Shown: positions 23,244 to 31,291 of the stretch, in pieces
Position numbering within the stretch: the stretch's first letter is position 1
Layout: every line of letters begins with the position of its first letter
Position numbers and translations under genes: made by a program
Origin: a virus
IMG/VR virus record: IMGVR_UViG_3300018428_000023
Coordinates: 1-58,038 of that record
Length of the DNA: 58,038 bases
Direction: 5' to 3' (one strand)
Notes under the pieces: model-generated
Databases searched by the model: none
Told to the model about the DNA's origin: nothing
The model's input: only the letters and a program-made list of their open reading frames with translations

Positions 23244-23257
23244 TTAAACTCCCCTTT
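23232..23257. terminator. bidirectional terminator at strand switch
   Basis: AAAGGGGAGT (23232-23241) and ACTCCCCTTT (23248-23257) form a perfect 10-bp stem around AATTAA. Read on the minus strand it is followed by a run of T (TTTTTT), so it stops the minus-strand fibre block; on the plus strand the U-tract is short. Confidence 0.82.
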
Positions 23258-23291
23258 CCAATCAAACTAGATAATAATTATTATTATACTC

Positions 23292-23600
23292 TTATCCTTT
23301 TTTCCATTTAGTGCTACTAGACTTTGTTTTACTAGGAGACCATTTTACTTTATCAGCCCAGTAAGCAGCACTCATTTTACCTTTTTTAATATTTTTAGCA
23401 TGTCTGCTTTTAAATGCCTTACGTTGTCCTACAGTTTGATTTGTTTTAACACCCTGTTGTCCAAAGCGGATAGTTTTAACTTTATCTCCTTCTTTAGCCA
23501 CAACTATGTGTGACTTAGTAGGATGAGATGGGGTTCTCTTAGGTTTATTATACCCAGAGACCCCAGCTCTTGTTAATCTACTATCTTTTTTATCAGCCAT
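23292..23600 (-). CDS. small basic DUF6321-like protein
   Basis: 102 residues, about a quarter Lys/Arg. Begins ADKKDSRLTRAGVSGYNKPK, with later TVGQRKAFKSRHAKNIKKGK and MSAAYWADKVKW. I recall almost this pattern in a widespread family of small marine-phage proteins (DUF6321); its function is unknown, though the charge and the adjacency to structural genes suggest a DNA-bound or virion component. It follows the fibre gene by 6 nt on the same strand. Confidence 0.75.
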   Translation of the reverse strand: MADKKDSRLTRAGVSGYNKPKRTPSHPTKSHIVVAKEGDKVKTIRFGQQGVKTNQTVGQRKAFKSRHAKNIKKGKMSAAYWADKVKWSPSKTKSSSTKWKKG

Positions 23601-23606
23601 ACTTTA

Positions 23607-26600
23607 TTAAGCTCTAACAGCTCCTTCACCGTAATTGGCACTAACACACTCTGTTACAGTTATATTCATATTTGCTTGTAAAAGCGTAAAGTCAGGTGCA
23701 ATAGCAGTAGGTTTAGCAATTTGAGCAATAACCATTTCTTGATCAGGTAATTCAATATAACCAGTATAAGTTCTTGTTACAGGATATTCAGCACTTAAGC
23801 TTTGACTATCTTGCCAAGTAACTACAGTAGCAATTGAGTTACCACCTTGATCAAAATGCTCTAAACGAGTATTCCAGCCGTGTGAACCACCACCACCAAT
23901 ATCTTCAAGCATAATTGTCCATGACACAACTAAGTTTAATGCCTTACCTGATACATTTCTGTAACCAAGTGAGACTCCACCGCTACCATCAATATCATTA
24001 AAAGTAGTTGTATTAATTGTTCTTGAACCAATCCATAAATCATTATAGAAACAAGCAGTAGCTGGATTTGGTAATGTTATTGTTTTAACATTTACAGCAT
24101 CAACGTGTCCTGTTGCATTTGTTGATACATCATCAACAACAGTAAAGGTTTGTCCATGACCAGGTGCAGCAGCTGAAGTAGTATCAGTTCTAGAAGTTGC
24201 ATCATGATTAACAGTACCACTTGTTTCTGTTAAGTAAGTACCAAATGTATAACTACTGCCACCACCTGTAGCATCAATTGTAATTCCATTTACTCCATTG
24301 GCTGTTAAACTAATATTATTACCTGCAACCAATGTAACTATACTGTCAACTCCGTTAGAATCAGTTAAAACAATATCAGCATCATTAGCATTTTGTGCAT
24401 TTGATATAGTGTATGTTGTATCTGTATCATCTAAGAAACTACTCAAGTCAATACTACCACCAAAGGCATTACCAACACCTGTAAAGTCTAAATTAGTGCC
24501 ATTAAGTACTACATCACTTACATAATCAATATCATTTGTATTAGTTATAGTAGATGCAATTGCAATAGTATTAGTGCTTAAGTTTTCTGTAACAGTAATA
24601 CCTGAACCACCAGCAATAGTAAACTGACTATCAGCACCACCACCAGCACCAGTTAATTTAACAACCGTGTCATTTGAACCACTAGCAACTAAACCTAAAC
24701 TATAAGTGGCATTAGTATCATCTAAGAAGCTGCTTAAATCAACACTACCGGCAAAAGCGTTACCAACTGAAGTAAAGTCTAAGTTAGTACCATTTAAAAC
24801 TACATCGCTGATATAGTCAATATCATTAGTATCAGTTACAGTATTAGTAATAAATACTTTTTTCTGAACAGTATTTGTTTGCAATTGAATTCCAGTACCC
24901 GCAACAAATTCTAATGTATCTGTTGTAGTATTAGCTGTAATTGTTTGTTGACCTGCAACAGCAATGTTAGCCCATAAGTTTTGATCTGGATTATCATAGT
25001 CAGATAAATCAACATTAGTTACATTACCGTTCTCATCCGTATAAAGAAGCAAATCATTACTTCTTGATAATGATGTAAGTGTCTCTGTAGTTGCTAAAGA
25101 AGCAAGGTTAATACTACCATTAAATCCACCATTAGATCCAGTAAAGTCTAATACACTAGTGTTAGAATCAAAAGTTACATTTGTAATAACACCATCAGCT
25201 CCAGTTCCTGAAGTAGGAAGAGTAACAGACTTAACGTTTACTGCAGTTACTTGACCTTTAGCATTTGTAGTAATATCATCAATTACAGTAAAGGTTCCCG
25301 AATGTGTAGGGCTTGCTGTGCTAGAACTATTAGTTCTTGAAACATCTGTTAAACTAAATTCATTGGCATTAAGATCTAAACCAGCACCTGCAGTATAATT
25401 TCCGCCAGATGACAAAGGCATTGTAAAGGTTCTTGTGTCATAACCTGTAATGTGACCATATGCATCATGAGTAACATCAACAATGGCATCAAACGTAGCA
25501 CCATATGTTAAACTTTGAGTACTTGTAGTTGGTGTTGTTGTAGTTGTTTGGTGAGAAACAGTTACTGTTCCCGCACTACCGTTAACACTTACATTAATTT
25601 TATCACCAGCAACAATATCAGATAGTGCCATACCGCCACCACCTAATGAGGCAAGACTTACTGTTCCAGAGAATCCATTATTTACCCCAGTAAATTGAAG
25701 ATCTGTACCTATAAGTTGTACATCAGAAATATAATCAATATCGTTTGTATCATTAGCATCTATTTCAATAACACCTCCTACTGGGTCTACGCTAAGGACA
25801 ACATTTTGTCCAGGATTAATTGAAATAGCATCAAGAGTACCATTAGATCCTACTAATCTAATCTGACCTCCTTGAGCAATATTATTTGCTAATTCTAAAT
25901 CATAAGTAACATCTAAGTCACTTAAATCTACAGGACCTGTGAAAGCATTTCCAACACCTGTAAATTCAAGTTGAAATCCATTAAACTGAACATCTGATAC
26001 ATAATCAATATCGTTTGTATTAGCAGCACTTATTTCAATTACACGTCCCGGTTCATTTACAGCAAGTGTAACATTTGATCCAGGATTAATTGAAACAAGA
26101 TCAATTGTGCCATTAGATCCTAATAACCTAAGATCACCACCATTCAAACCATTATTTCTTACATCGTAACCATAGAGTGTATCAGTGTTATCTAGGTATT
26201 TAGATAAATTAACTGTTCCTGAGAATGCAGCACCTACTCCGGTAAATTGAAGATCATCTCCTATAAGTTGTACATCAACTACATAAGCACCAGCTTGACT
26301 ATCAACATAATCTTTAATAGCCGCAACTGTTGCTAAAGATTCATCATTATCATTTGATGCTAAACCTTCTGCTTCATTAACAACATTCACTAGGTTTTCA
26401 CCATCCATTCTAAGTGCACCAGAAATATTGGCATCTCGTGTGGCCATATCTTCACCAAAAGTTGACCACAAACCGCGTGCATTATCCCATGCCCAAGTTT
26501 TAATACCTGCAGGAACAACTACTTCAATACCAGAATCAAGAGGAGCACCAGTAGAGTTAATACGGAAAATGTTATCAGCCACCTGTACTACAGTTGACTC

Positions 26601-26993
26601 AACAATAGTTTGAGTACCTAATACTAATAAATCACCTTCAAGTACGGTGTTACCACTAACTCTAAAGTCACCACTTACCAAACCTTCACTTGCTGCGGGA
26701 TCTTGACTGAAAATTGAATCAACAATTGTTTGAACACTACAGTTATTTTCATTGACTGTAGACCACATTGGTAATGTGTGTTCAGTTCCAGTTCCCTCTA
26801 CAAGACCAGAAATAATGTTACACTTAAGATCATCATATCTGATCGCATGAGGGGTCATTTTAGGAGAGTATGCTGGCGTAGCCAATCTGCTGGTCTTTGT
26901 TCTCCCAAACTCAAACCAGTCTCTCGTGAGTTCTAATTTATCTTTATCCTGCTTTCTTACTAACAGGTTCAAGACTTCTTGTACAAAGTTCAT
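23607..26993 (-). CDS. repetitive tail fibre-like protein, 1128 residues
   Basis: N-terminus (about 60 residues, FVQEVLNLLVRKQDKDKLEL, then GRTKTSRLATPAYSP) resembles that of the fibre-like protein at 27465-28436 and is probably a virion-docking module. The middle contains at least six copies of a beta repeat (consensus about DYxSDVxLxGTxLxFTG, then NAFxGSVDLSSF) and three copies of a motif ending GxVxxVNxKxxTLP, both typical of trimeric phage fibres. The C-terminal 150 residues, starting CFYNDLWIGSRTINTTT, look like a jelly-roll head, the likely receptor-binding part. No peptidase or glycosidase motif is visible. It probably determines host adsorption. Confidence 0.82.
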   Translation of the reverse strand: MNFVQEVLNLLVRKQDKDKLELTRDWFEFGRTKTSRLATPAYSPKMTPHAIRYDDLKCNIISGLVEGTGTEHTLPMWSTVNENNCSVQTIVDSIFSQDPAASEGLVSGDFRVSGNTVLEGDLLVLGTQTIVESTVVQVADNIFRINSTGAPLDSGIEVVVPAGIKTWAWDNARGLWSTFGEDMATRDANISGALRMDGENLVNVVNEAEGLASNDNDESLATVAAIKDYVDSQAGAYVVDVQLIGDDLQFTGVGAAFSGTVNLSKYLDNTDTLYGYDVRNNGLNGGDLRLLGSNGTIDLVSINPGSNVTLAVNEPGRVIEISAANTNDIDYVSDVQFNGFQLEFTGVGNAFTGPVDLSDLDVTYDLELANNIAQGGQIRLVGSNGTLDAISINPGQNVVLSVDPVGGVIEIDANDTNDIDYISDVQLIGTDLQFTGVNNGFSGTVSLASLGGGGMALSDIVAGDKINVSVNGSAGTVTVSHQTTTTTPTTSTQSLTYGATFDAIVDVTHDAYGHITGYDTRTFTMPLSSGGNYTAGAGLDLNANEFSLTDVSRTNSSSTASPTHSGTFTVIDDITTNAKGQVTAVNVKSVTLPTSGTGADGVITNVTFDSNTSVLDFTGSNGGFNGSINLASLATTETLTSLSRSNDLLLYTDENGNVTNVDLSDYDNPDQNLWANIAVAGQQTITANTTTDTLEFVAGTGIQLQTNTVQKKVFITNTVTDTNDIDYISDVVLNGTNLDFTSVGNAFAGSVDLSSFLDDTNATYSLGLVASGSNDTVVKLTGAGGGADSQFTIAGGSGITVTENLSTNTIAIASTITNTNDIDYVSDVVLNGTNLDFTGVGNAFGGSIDLSSFLDDTDTTYTISNAQNANDADIVLTDSNGVDSIVTLVAGNNISLTANGVNGITIDATGGGSSYTFGTYLTETSGTVNHDATSRTDTTSAAAPGHGQTFTVVDDVSTNATGHVDAVNVKTITLPNPATACFYNDLWIGSRTINTTTFNDIDGSGGVSLGYRNVSGKALNLVVSWTIMLEDIGGGGSHGWNTRLEHFDQGGNSIATVVTWQDSQSLSAEYPVTRTYTGYIELPDQEMVIAQIAKPTAIAPDFTLLQANMNITVTECVSANYGEGAVRA
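24400..26283 (-). repeat. in-gene repeats of the fibre protein
   Basis: Six copies of a beta repeat of about 35-45 codons: near 26168-26283, 25895-26010, 25635-25745, 25090-25195, 24695-24830 and 24400-24535. The last two are the most alike; both encode SDVVLNGTNLDFT and GSVDLSSFLDD or GSIDLSSFLDD, and are about 300 bp apart, suggesting a recent duplication. Repeats with preserved frame offer a substrate for recombination that changes fibre length. Confidence 0.78.
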
Positions 26994-27016
26994 AATTATC
27001 TAGTTTTAATTTTTAT

Positions 27017-27259
27017 TTATCGTTTTTTGCCTTTATGTAATCCATGACTAGCATGTTGTTTACCTTTTTTAGTTGCAGCTCTTTTCTTTTTATTTGCTGC
27101 TGCTAATTTTTTTCTACCCGCTGCAGTACTCTTAAGCTTAGATATTGTTTTAGATGGAGCATAGACTTCACCAGTTTCTGAAGACTTTTTACCAGAAGGA
27201 GTTCTCCACTTCTGTTTAGTCCATCTATCTAAACTTTTTTGTCTTTTGGTTTTAGCCAT
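27017..27259 (-). CDS. small lysine-rich DUF5872-like protein
   Basis: 80 residues, about 40% Lys/Arg. KRQKSLDRWTKQKWRTPSGK, then SETGEVYAPSKTISKLKST and a basic tail. The W-T-K-Q-K-W-R-T-x-S-G-K core matches, in my memory, DUF5872 proteins of phages and giant viruses. Probably DNA- or virion-associated; function unproven. Overlaps the next basic gene by 1 nt. Confidence 0.75.
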   Translation of the reverse strand: MAKTKRQKSLDRWTKQKWRTPSGKKSSETGEVYAPSKTISKLKSTAAGRKKLAAANKKKRAATKKGKQHASHGLHKGKKR

Positions 27260-27462
27260 TACTTTTTAGTTTTATAACCTCCACCTTTTGCTTTATACTG
27301 TTTAGCAAGCATTTGTGCTTTACGTGCTGACCATTGACCAGGACGTCCACCCTTACTACCGGCTTTAATTCTTTCAAATAAAGCTTTACGCATACTGGGT
27401 TTTGTATAATTACCAGATGCATTAACAGTACTTTTTTTAGTTTTTGTCTTTTTTGCAGGCAT
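27259..27462 (-). CDS. small lysine/glycine-rich protein
   Basis: 67 residues: MPAKKTKTKKSTVNASGNYT, then RKALFERIKAGSKGGRPGQW, SARKAQMLAKQYKAKGGGYK. The I-K/M-A-G-S-K-G-G-x-P-G-Q-W-S-A-R-K-A-Q motif recurs in small virus proteins of many large phages and giant viruses. Role unknown; strong positive charge suggests nucleic-acid contact. It is tightly packed with its basic neighbour and 2 nt from the second fibre gene. Confidence 0.75.
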   Translation of the reverse strand: MPAKKTKTKKSTVNASGNYTKPSMRKALFERIKAGSKGGRPGQWSARKAQMLAKQYKAKGGGYKTKK

Positions 27463-27464
27463 AC

Positions 27465-28436
27465 TTACTTTAGTTCATTTATAAAATAAATAACATCTCC
27501 TACAAAAACAGAACCTCCATCTGCTCCAATATTTACTTGCAAACCCCAATCAATTAAATCTTGATCTACATAAAATTGAAACATTTCATGAAAGTTTTGA
27601 ACTGTTCCATTTCCTTTATAGAAACCAATGCTTTTACCAAGTCTAGAATAATCTCCTTGAGCTGTAAATGCAATATCTATATGAGTTTGATTTGCATTTG
27701 GTGCAGATGCTTTAAATACAACAGTAAGCGTGTACACCTTATTTTTATCACTTTGACTAAACTCAAATCTTCCATTAGTATAATGAAAAGGATTAAACCC
27801 ACTCATAATAGTACTATATAGAACATTTATTGGTTGAAAAAAAGCTCCATCATTGATAGTGAACTGTGTACCGTTGTCAAAGGATTCATAGAAATCATAT
27901 CTAGCCCAAGCCGGAGGACCTGACGGTGCTGATATTTGATTAACACTTAAATCTATTTCTGTTACACTTTGTTGAATTTGAACAGAACCATCACTGGATG
28001 TGATAGATCTAAATCTTAAATCTTCACCAGACTTGTTTACAAAGACACCGGCTCCTTCTCCTAGATTACTAGCAGTGTTTGGTTCACCGGTTGTAGAAAT
28101 CTCAATTTCATTATTGTTTAGAGTAACAGATAAATTGTTACCCGTACTGCACAAGCTTCTAAGATTAACAGAAGCCGGTGCTGTAGTAGTGTTTTTATAA
28201 ATACCTACAGGATTAGTTCCTGTTCCATTATTAATGTTGGTATATGTAACATTACTAGAGGCGTCAATAAGGTCTTTAACCTTAATTAACTTAGCACTCT
28301 TATAAGGAATAGGAGATGCAACACCCAACATATCAGGTTCTTCATGTCTACCAAGTACAACAAGATCATCCGGAGTTGCTTCCGTTACAAATTGTTTTCT
28401 CTTAAAGAGGCTTAATATGTCAGTTAGTATTTGCAT
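27465..28436 (-). CDS. second fibre/head-decoration-like protein
   Basis: 323 residues. Its N-terminus (MQILTDILSLFKRKQ, later VVLGRHEEPDMLGVASPIPY) shares the R-K-Q, G-R and A-x-P-x-x-Y spacing with the 1128-residue fibre, indicating a common docking module. The middle is beta-rich; the C-terminal 150 residues (WARYDFYESFDNGTQFTIND ... VFVGDVIYFINEL) look like a jelly-roll, C1q/TNF-like. Likely a short fibre or receptor-binding protein that attaches to the same site as the large fibre or assembles with it. Confidence 0.72.
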   Translation of the reverse strand: MQILTDILSLFKRKQFVTEATPDDLVVLGRHEEPDMLGVASPIPYKSAKLIKVKDLIDASSNVTYTNINNGTGTNPVGIYKNTTTAPASVNLRSLCSTGNNLSVTLNNNEIEISTTGEPNTASNLGEGAGVFVNKSGEDLRFRSITSSDGSVQIQQSVTEIDLSVNQISAPSGPPAWARYDFYESFDNGTQFTINDGAFFQPINVLYSTIMSGFNPFHYTNGRFEFSQSDKNKVYTLTVVFKASAPNANQTHIDIAFTAQGDYSRLGKSIGFYKGNGTVQNFHEMFQFYVDQDLIDWGLQVNIGADGGSVFVGDVIYFINELK

Positions 28437-28712
28437 TTACTTCTTTCTTTTTGTAGGTCCTGAGTATGTATTTCTACCTGATGTACCGCCTATTTTCATT
28501 TTTTTCATTTTTTCTTTGCCGTAACCATATTTCTCTGCACCATATCTCATTTTATCTGCAGCCATTTCAGCAAAGTCTAACATACCGCCAGCTTTCATAA
28601 GTAGTTTTTCACCACCAGCTTTCATATAACCCATTTTGTTACGTACTGCAGTTGAAAGACTTCTTAGGCCATTGTATTTTTTACCTGCTGGTACTTTTTT
28701 CATATTTCCCAT
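28437..28712 (-). CDS. basic Gly/Lys/Met-rich small protein
   Basis: 91 residues: GNMKKVPAGKKYNGLRSLST, then MGYMKAGGEKLLMKAGGMLD, MADKMRYGAEKYGYGKEKMK, ending in KRKK. Lys, Gly and Met dominate. The charge and its place in the run of basic genes suggest a virion-internal or DNA-associated protein. No family recognised. Spacing of 1-2 nt to the tiny gene upstream. Confidence 0.68.
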   Translation of the reverse strand: MGNMKKVPAGKKYNGLRSLSTAVRNKMGYMKAGGEKLLMKAGGMLDFAEMAADKMRYGAEKYGYGKEKMKKMKIGGTSGRNTYSGPTKRKK

Positions 28713-28713
28713 T

Positions 28714-28860
28714 TTATTCTATATCTAATGTTAGTGTCATAATAAATAAATACAACTTAATGGTTGTATAATTAAAGTCTTCATTTGGTCTCATATAATC
28801 CCAACCAAGAGCAAGTCTATCATGGGGCCAGTGAAACGCTATTTCTAGTTGCCAATTCAT
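28714..28860 (-). CDS. 48-residue hypothetical protein
   Basis: Read directly on the minus strand: ATG at 28860, TAA at 28716-28714. NWQLEIAFHWPHDRLALGWD, then MRPNEDFNYTTIKLYLFIMT, ending LTLDIE. It has an amphipathic start and a beta-rich centre. It overlaps the upstream basic gene (ATGA) and is 1 nt before the next gene, so it is translationally coupled. A small, conserved-looking protein; function unknown. Confidence 0.66.
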   Translation of the reverse strand: MNWQLEIAFHWPHDRLALGWDYMRPNEDFNYTTIKLYLFIMTLTLDIE

Positions 28861-28991
28861 TTTCCTTGACCTCTATATCTTTTTTTATAATTAGTGCTGT
28901 TCTTGCTTTTACTAGATTTAGTCTTTGCATGAACACCAGGTCTTTTGGTTTTAGGTTTTCTTTCATAAACCCCGCCTACTAGCTTTGCCAT
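28857..28991 (-). CDS. 44-residue very basic protein
   Basis: Read directly on the minus strand: ATG at 28991, TGA at 28859-28857. MAKLVGGVYERKPKTKRPGV, then HAKTKSSKSKNSTNYKKRYR, GQGK; more than a third Lys/Arg. Coupled to both neighbours by overlaps (TAATG and ATGA). It belongs to the group of basic mini-proteins in this block. Confidence 0.68.
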   Translation of the reverse strand: MAKLVGGVYERKPKTKRPGVHAKTKSSKSKNSTNYKKRYRGQGK

Positions 28992-29236
28992 TACTCTTGA
29001 TCTTTTTTATTACCCCAAATCTTATCCACAGAAGCAAGACCTAAAGTACCAAAGGCTAAAGCCGCAACTGCATTTATTAAAATAGGAGAAGGAGCAATAT
29101 GCTCCTCAGTAAATTGGTTAGCAAATAATGTAACACACAAAGAAATCCCAGATAGGATTCCAATAAATCTCTTAGAAGATGGGGTTCCCTTCTCATCTTT
29201 AAGAAGACCGCTCAACCAACTTATAATCTTTTTCAT
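28991..29236 (-). CDS. holin-like two-helix membrane protein
   Basis: 81 residues. MKKIISWLSGLLKDEKGTPS is amphipathic; then two transmembrane helices, FIGILSGISLCVTLFANQF and ILINAVAALAFGTLGLASV, with a short exposed loop between and a charged C-terminus (DKIWGNKKDQE). This is the layout of class II holins and of small membrane proteins common in Bacteroidota phages. Next to a coiled-coil membrane protein, it is a plausible holin, although no endolysin is seen in this window. Overlaps the upstream gene by 4 nt. Confidence 0.7.
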   Translation of the reverse strand: MKKIISWLSGLLKDEKGTPSSKRFIGILSGISLCVTLFANQFTEEHIAPSPILINAVAALAFGTLGLASVDKIWGNKKDQE

Positions 29237-29487
29237 TGTTTCTTTTTTCTTGGTCTACCTTTACGTTTGTTGCCTTTAGCTGCATCTACAACATCTTTGC
29301 TTTGCTCTACAGCTTCTTTAACAGCTTCTTTAACATCTGCCAATTCTTCTTTAACTCTTTTGGCTCTCTGTTTAACTTCTTTTACAGCTTCAATAGCTTG
29401 TTCATCAACAGTAGTCTTAGACCAGATCCAATCCCAACCTTTTTTAAGTGAAAAATTCCAGATGCTGTTTAATACTTTTTTAATCAT
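29233..29487 (-). CDS. amphipathic coiled-coil protein with basic tail
   Basis: 84 residues. An N-terminal amphipathic helix (KKVLNSIWNFSLKKGWDWIW), then a long charged heptad-rich helix (EAVKEVKQRAKRVKEELADV, then KEAVKEAVEQSKDVVDAAK) and a very basic C-terminus. Likely membrane-peripheral, perhaps lysis-related with the holin-like gene that follows (4-nt overlap). No family recognised. Confidence 0.65.
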   Translation of the reverse strand: MIKKVLNSIWNFSLKKGWDWIWSKTTVDEQAIEAVKEVKQRAKRVKEELADVKEAVKEAVEQSKDVVDAAKGNKRKGRPRKKKQ

Positions 29488-29551
29488 TTTATTATATTAA
29501 TGGTTACTCTATAAATATAAGAAATTTTTAAATCATTTCAAAATCACAGAG

Positions 29552-29860
29552 TTACAGGTTCTTTAGTCTTTCATTTTCTTTTTCTAAAAATTCCACCTTA
29601 ACCCTTAAGGAGTGGACTTCCGCAGTCAACGCTAATACTTGCTCTCTCATCTCATCTTTCTCTTGTGAAGACTTAGACAAGAGCTCTTCAAGATTGCGGA
29701 CTCTATGTTTTAGGTCATCTCTATATTGCACACCGTCACTATTTATATGGTCAAATTTTTCTTTTTCTTTATTTTCTTTATATCGTGTTGATATGAATTG
29801 CCATATTCCCGTTGAACCAGCAACAGTTATGACCGTGATAATTATTTCTGTGAAATCCAT
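29552..29860 (-). CDS. spanin-like membrane/coiled-coil protein
   Basis: 102 residues. Short N-terminus, then a transmembrane helix (EIIITVITVAGSTGIWQFIS), then a long coiled coil (RNLEELLSKSSQEKDEMREQ, then SLRVKVEFLEKENERLKN). N-anchor plus extended coil resembles inner-membrane spanin or Rz-like proteins. First gene of the minus-strand fibre/lysis block; no clear promoter is visible upstream in the 130-nt gap to 29991. Confidence 0.68.
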   Translation of the reverse strand: MDFTEIIITVITVAGSTGIWQFISTRYKENKEKEKFDHINSDGVQYRDDLKHRVRNLEELLSKSSQEKDEMREQVLALTAEVHSLRVKVEFLEKENERLKNL

Positions 29861-29990
29861 TTGTCAAATACTTATAAATAAAAAAAGATAGGGAGTACAA
29901 AATCATTATATTTGTACACTATCTACATATAATATACAAAATCTACAGCAGATTTTGAAACCTTAAACTCAGAAACTTTAAATTTTAAAT

Positions 29991-30179
29991 ATGAAACCAA
30001 CAAACGTATCATTTAACCACAAAACAATGTGGACCATTTTACCAGGTCAACCCATGCTTGGATTTCAAATCATCAACAATGAAGTGCTTTGTGAAGATGA
30101 TCAATGGAGACGCATGTATGGAATTGTTATAGGTTTATTTTTTATCAAGTTTGAATACGCCAACATTATCTGGAAATAA
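29991..30179 (+). CDS. small hypothetical protein, strand-switch region
   Basis: 62 residues: KPTNVSFNHKTMWTILPGQP, then MLGFQIINNEVLCEDDQWRR, a hydrophobic GIVIGLFFIKFEY and ANIIWK. The C-terminal FFIKFEYANIIW resembles the end of the gene at 23094, so they may be a small family. It lies in the divergent region between the lysis block and nrdB; a TATATTTG box lies at 29907-29914 but lacks a recognisable -33. Two hairpins follow its stop. Confidence 0.6.
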   Translation: MKPTNVSFNHKTMWTILPGQPMLGFQIINNEVLCEDDQWRRMYGIVIGLFFIKFEYANIIWK

Positions 30180-30184
30180 TCAAA

Positions 30185-30220
30185 CTTCCTTTAGGAAGCC
30201 TCATCAATTTTTTGTAAATT
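30185..30220 (+). terminator. hairpin pair after the small 62-residue gene
   Basis: CTTCC (30185-30189) TTTA GGAAG (30194-30198) is a compact hairpin 5 nt after the stop, followed by CCTCATCAATTTTTT; the ATCAATTT/AAATTGAT pair forms an additional AT-rich stem. Likely a weak terminator. Confidence 0.55.
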
Positions 30221-30235
30221 GATTATACATTAACC

Positions 30236-30279
30236 GCTATGCAGAAAGCCTTATTGGTAACACTGCATAGCTTTTTTTT
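30236..30279 (+). terminator. intrinsic terminator upstream of nrdB
   Basis: GCTATGCAG (30236-30244) pairs perfectly with CTGCATAGC (30263-30271) around an 18-nt loop, followed by eight T. It ends transcription of the upstream gene or, as a leader structure, could regulate nrdAB, whose start lies 27 nt downstream. Confidence 0.78.
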
Positions 30280-30306
30280 CTCTAACTGATTTTAAATAAG
30301 AACATT

Positions 30307-31287
30307 ATGACAAGAAACATTTTTATGGCCAGGGAAAACATCCTTCCCTATGAATATCCCAGTCTGTTAGAATATAAGGACGCTATTAGACATTCTTACT
30401 GGATTGACACAGAATATAACTTTACTACAGATATAGATGATTTTAAAATTAAAGTGTCTGATGAGGAGCGTGAAGTAATTAAAAGAACCATGCTTGCAAT
30501 TGCTCAAATTGAGGTTAATGTGAAAACTTTTTGGGCAGACCTTTATAAGAGGATGCCAATTACAGAGATTGGAGATGTAGGAATGACCTTTGCAGAATCT
30601 GAGGTCCGCCATAAAGATGCATATGCTAGACTATTAAGAATCTTAGGATTGGAGGAAGAGTTTAAAACTGTAGTTGAAATTCCTGCAATCAAAGGTAGAA
30701 TTAGCTACCTTAAAAAGTATCTTGATGGATCTCGCAGTAGAGATAATAGAATGTATACTAAGTCCGTTCTTTTATTCTCACTGTTTATAGAGCATGTTAG
30801 TTTGTTTAGCCAGTTTTTAATCATGATGTCTTTTAACAAAGAGAAGAATATCTTTAAAGGTATCTCTAATGTTGTTGAAGCAACAAGTAAAGAAGAAGAC
30901 ATTCATGGTAACTTTGGTGTAGAGATTATTAATATTATCAAATCTGAGAACCCAGATTGGTTTGATGAAGAGTTTGATCATATTATTTACTCTGCTTGTA
31001 ACAAAGCATACATTGCTGAGTGTGGTATCTTAGATTGGATCTTTGAAGAAGGTGAGCTTGAGTTCTTACCAAAAGAAACAATTAAACATTTTATCATGAA
31101 CCGTTTTAATAACTCACTAAAGAAGATTGGTATGGAGCCTTTCTTTGAGGTTGATGCTGATTTGTTAGCTTCAACAAAATGGTTTGATGTTGAGATTACT
31201 GCTACCAAAGAAGGAGATTTCTTTTACAAAAAGCAAATTGATTACAACAAGAAAAGTAAAAGCATAACCGTTGATGATTTATTCTAA
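30307..31287 (+). CDS. nrdB: ribonucleotide reductase class I, small subunit
   Basis: 326 residues (an internal ATG at 30325 is an alternative start). Metal ligands appear in order: Glu69 in QIEVNVKTFW, ESEVRH with Glu99 and His102, a Glu in LFIEHVSLF, and Glu197/His200 in KEEDIHGNFG. The radical Tyr is at position 106, four residues after the first His, as in E. coli NrdB. Forms the diferric-tyrosyl cofactor that starts catalysis in NrdA. The reading runs into nrdA with a short gap. Enables dNTP production for phage DNA. Full length for a phage-type subunit. Confidence 0.93.
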   Translation: MTRNIFMARENILPYEYPSLLEYKDAIRHSYWIDTEYNFTTDIDDFKIKVSDEEREVIKRTMLAIAQIEVNVKTFWADLYKRMPITEIGDVGMTFAESEVRHKDAYARLLRILGLEEEFKTVVEIPAIKGRISYLKKYLDGSRSRDNRMYTKSVLLFSLFIEHVSLFSQFLIMMSFNKEKNIFKGISNVVEATSKEEDIHGNFGVEIINIIKSENPDWFDEEFDHIIYSACNKAYIAECGILDWIFEEGELEFLPKETIKHFIMNRFNNSLKKIGMEPFFEVDADLLASTKWFDVEITATKEGDFFYKKQIDYNKKSKSITVDDLF

Positions 31288-31291
31288 GAAA

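Noticed and set aside
29907-29914. TATATTTG promoter box for the 62-residue gene
   Set aside because: No TTG at -33 spacing and 77 nt from the start; such boxes are expected by chance many times in 58 kb.
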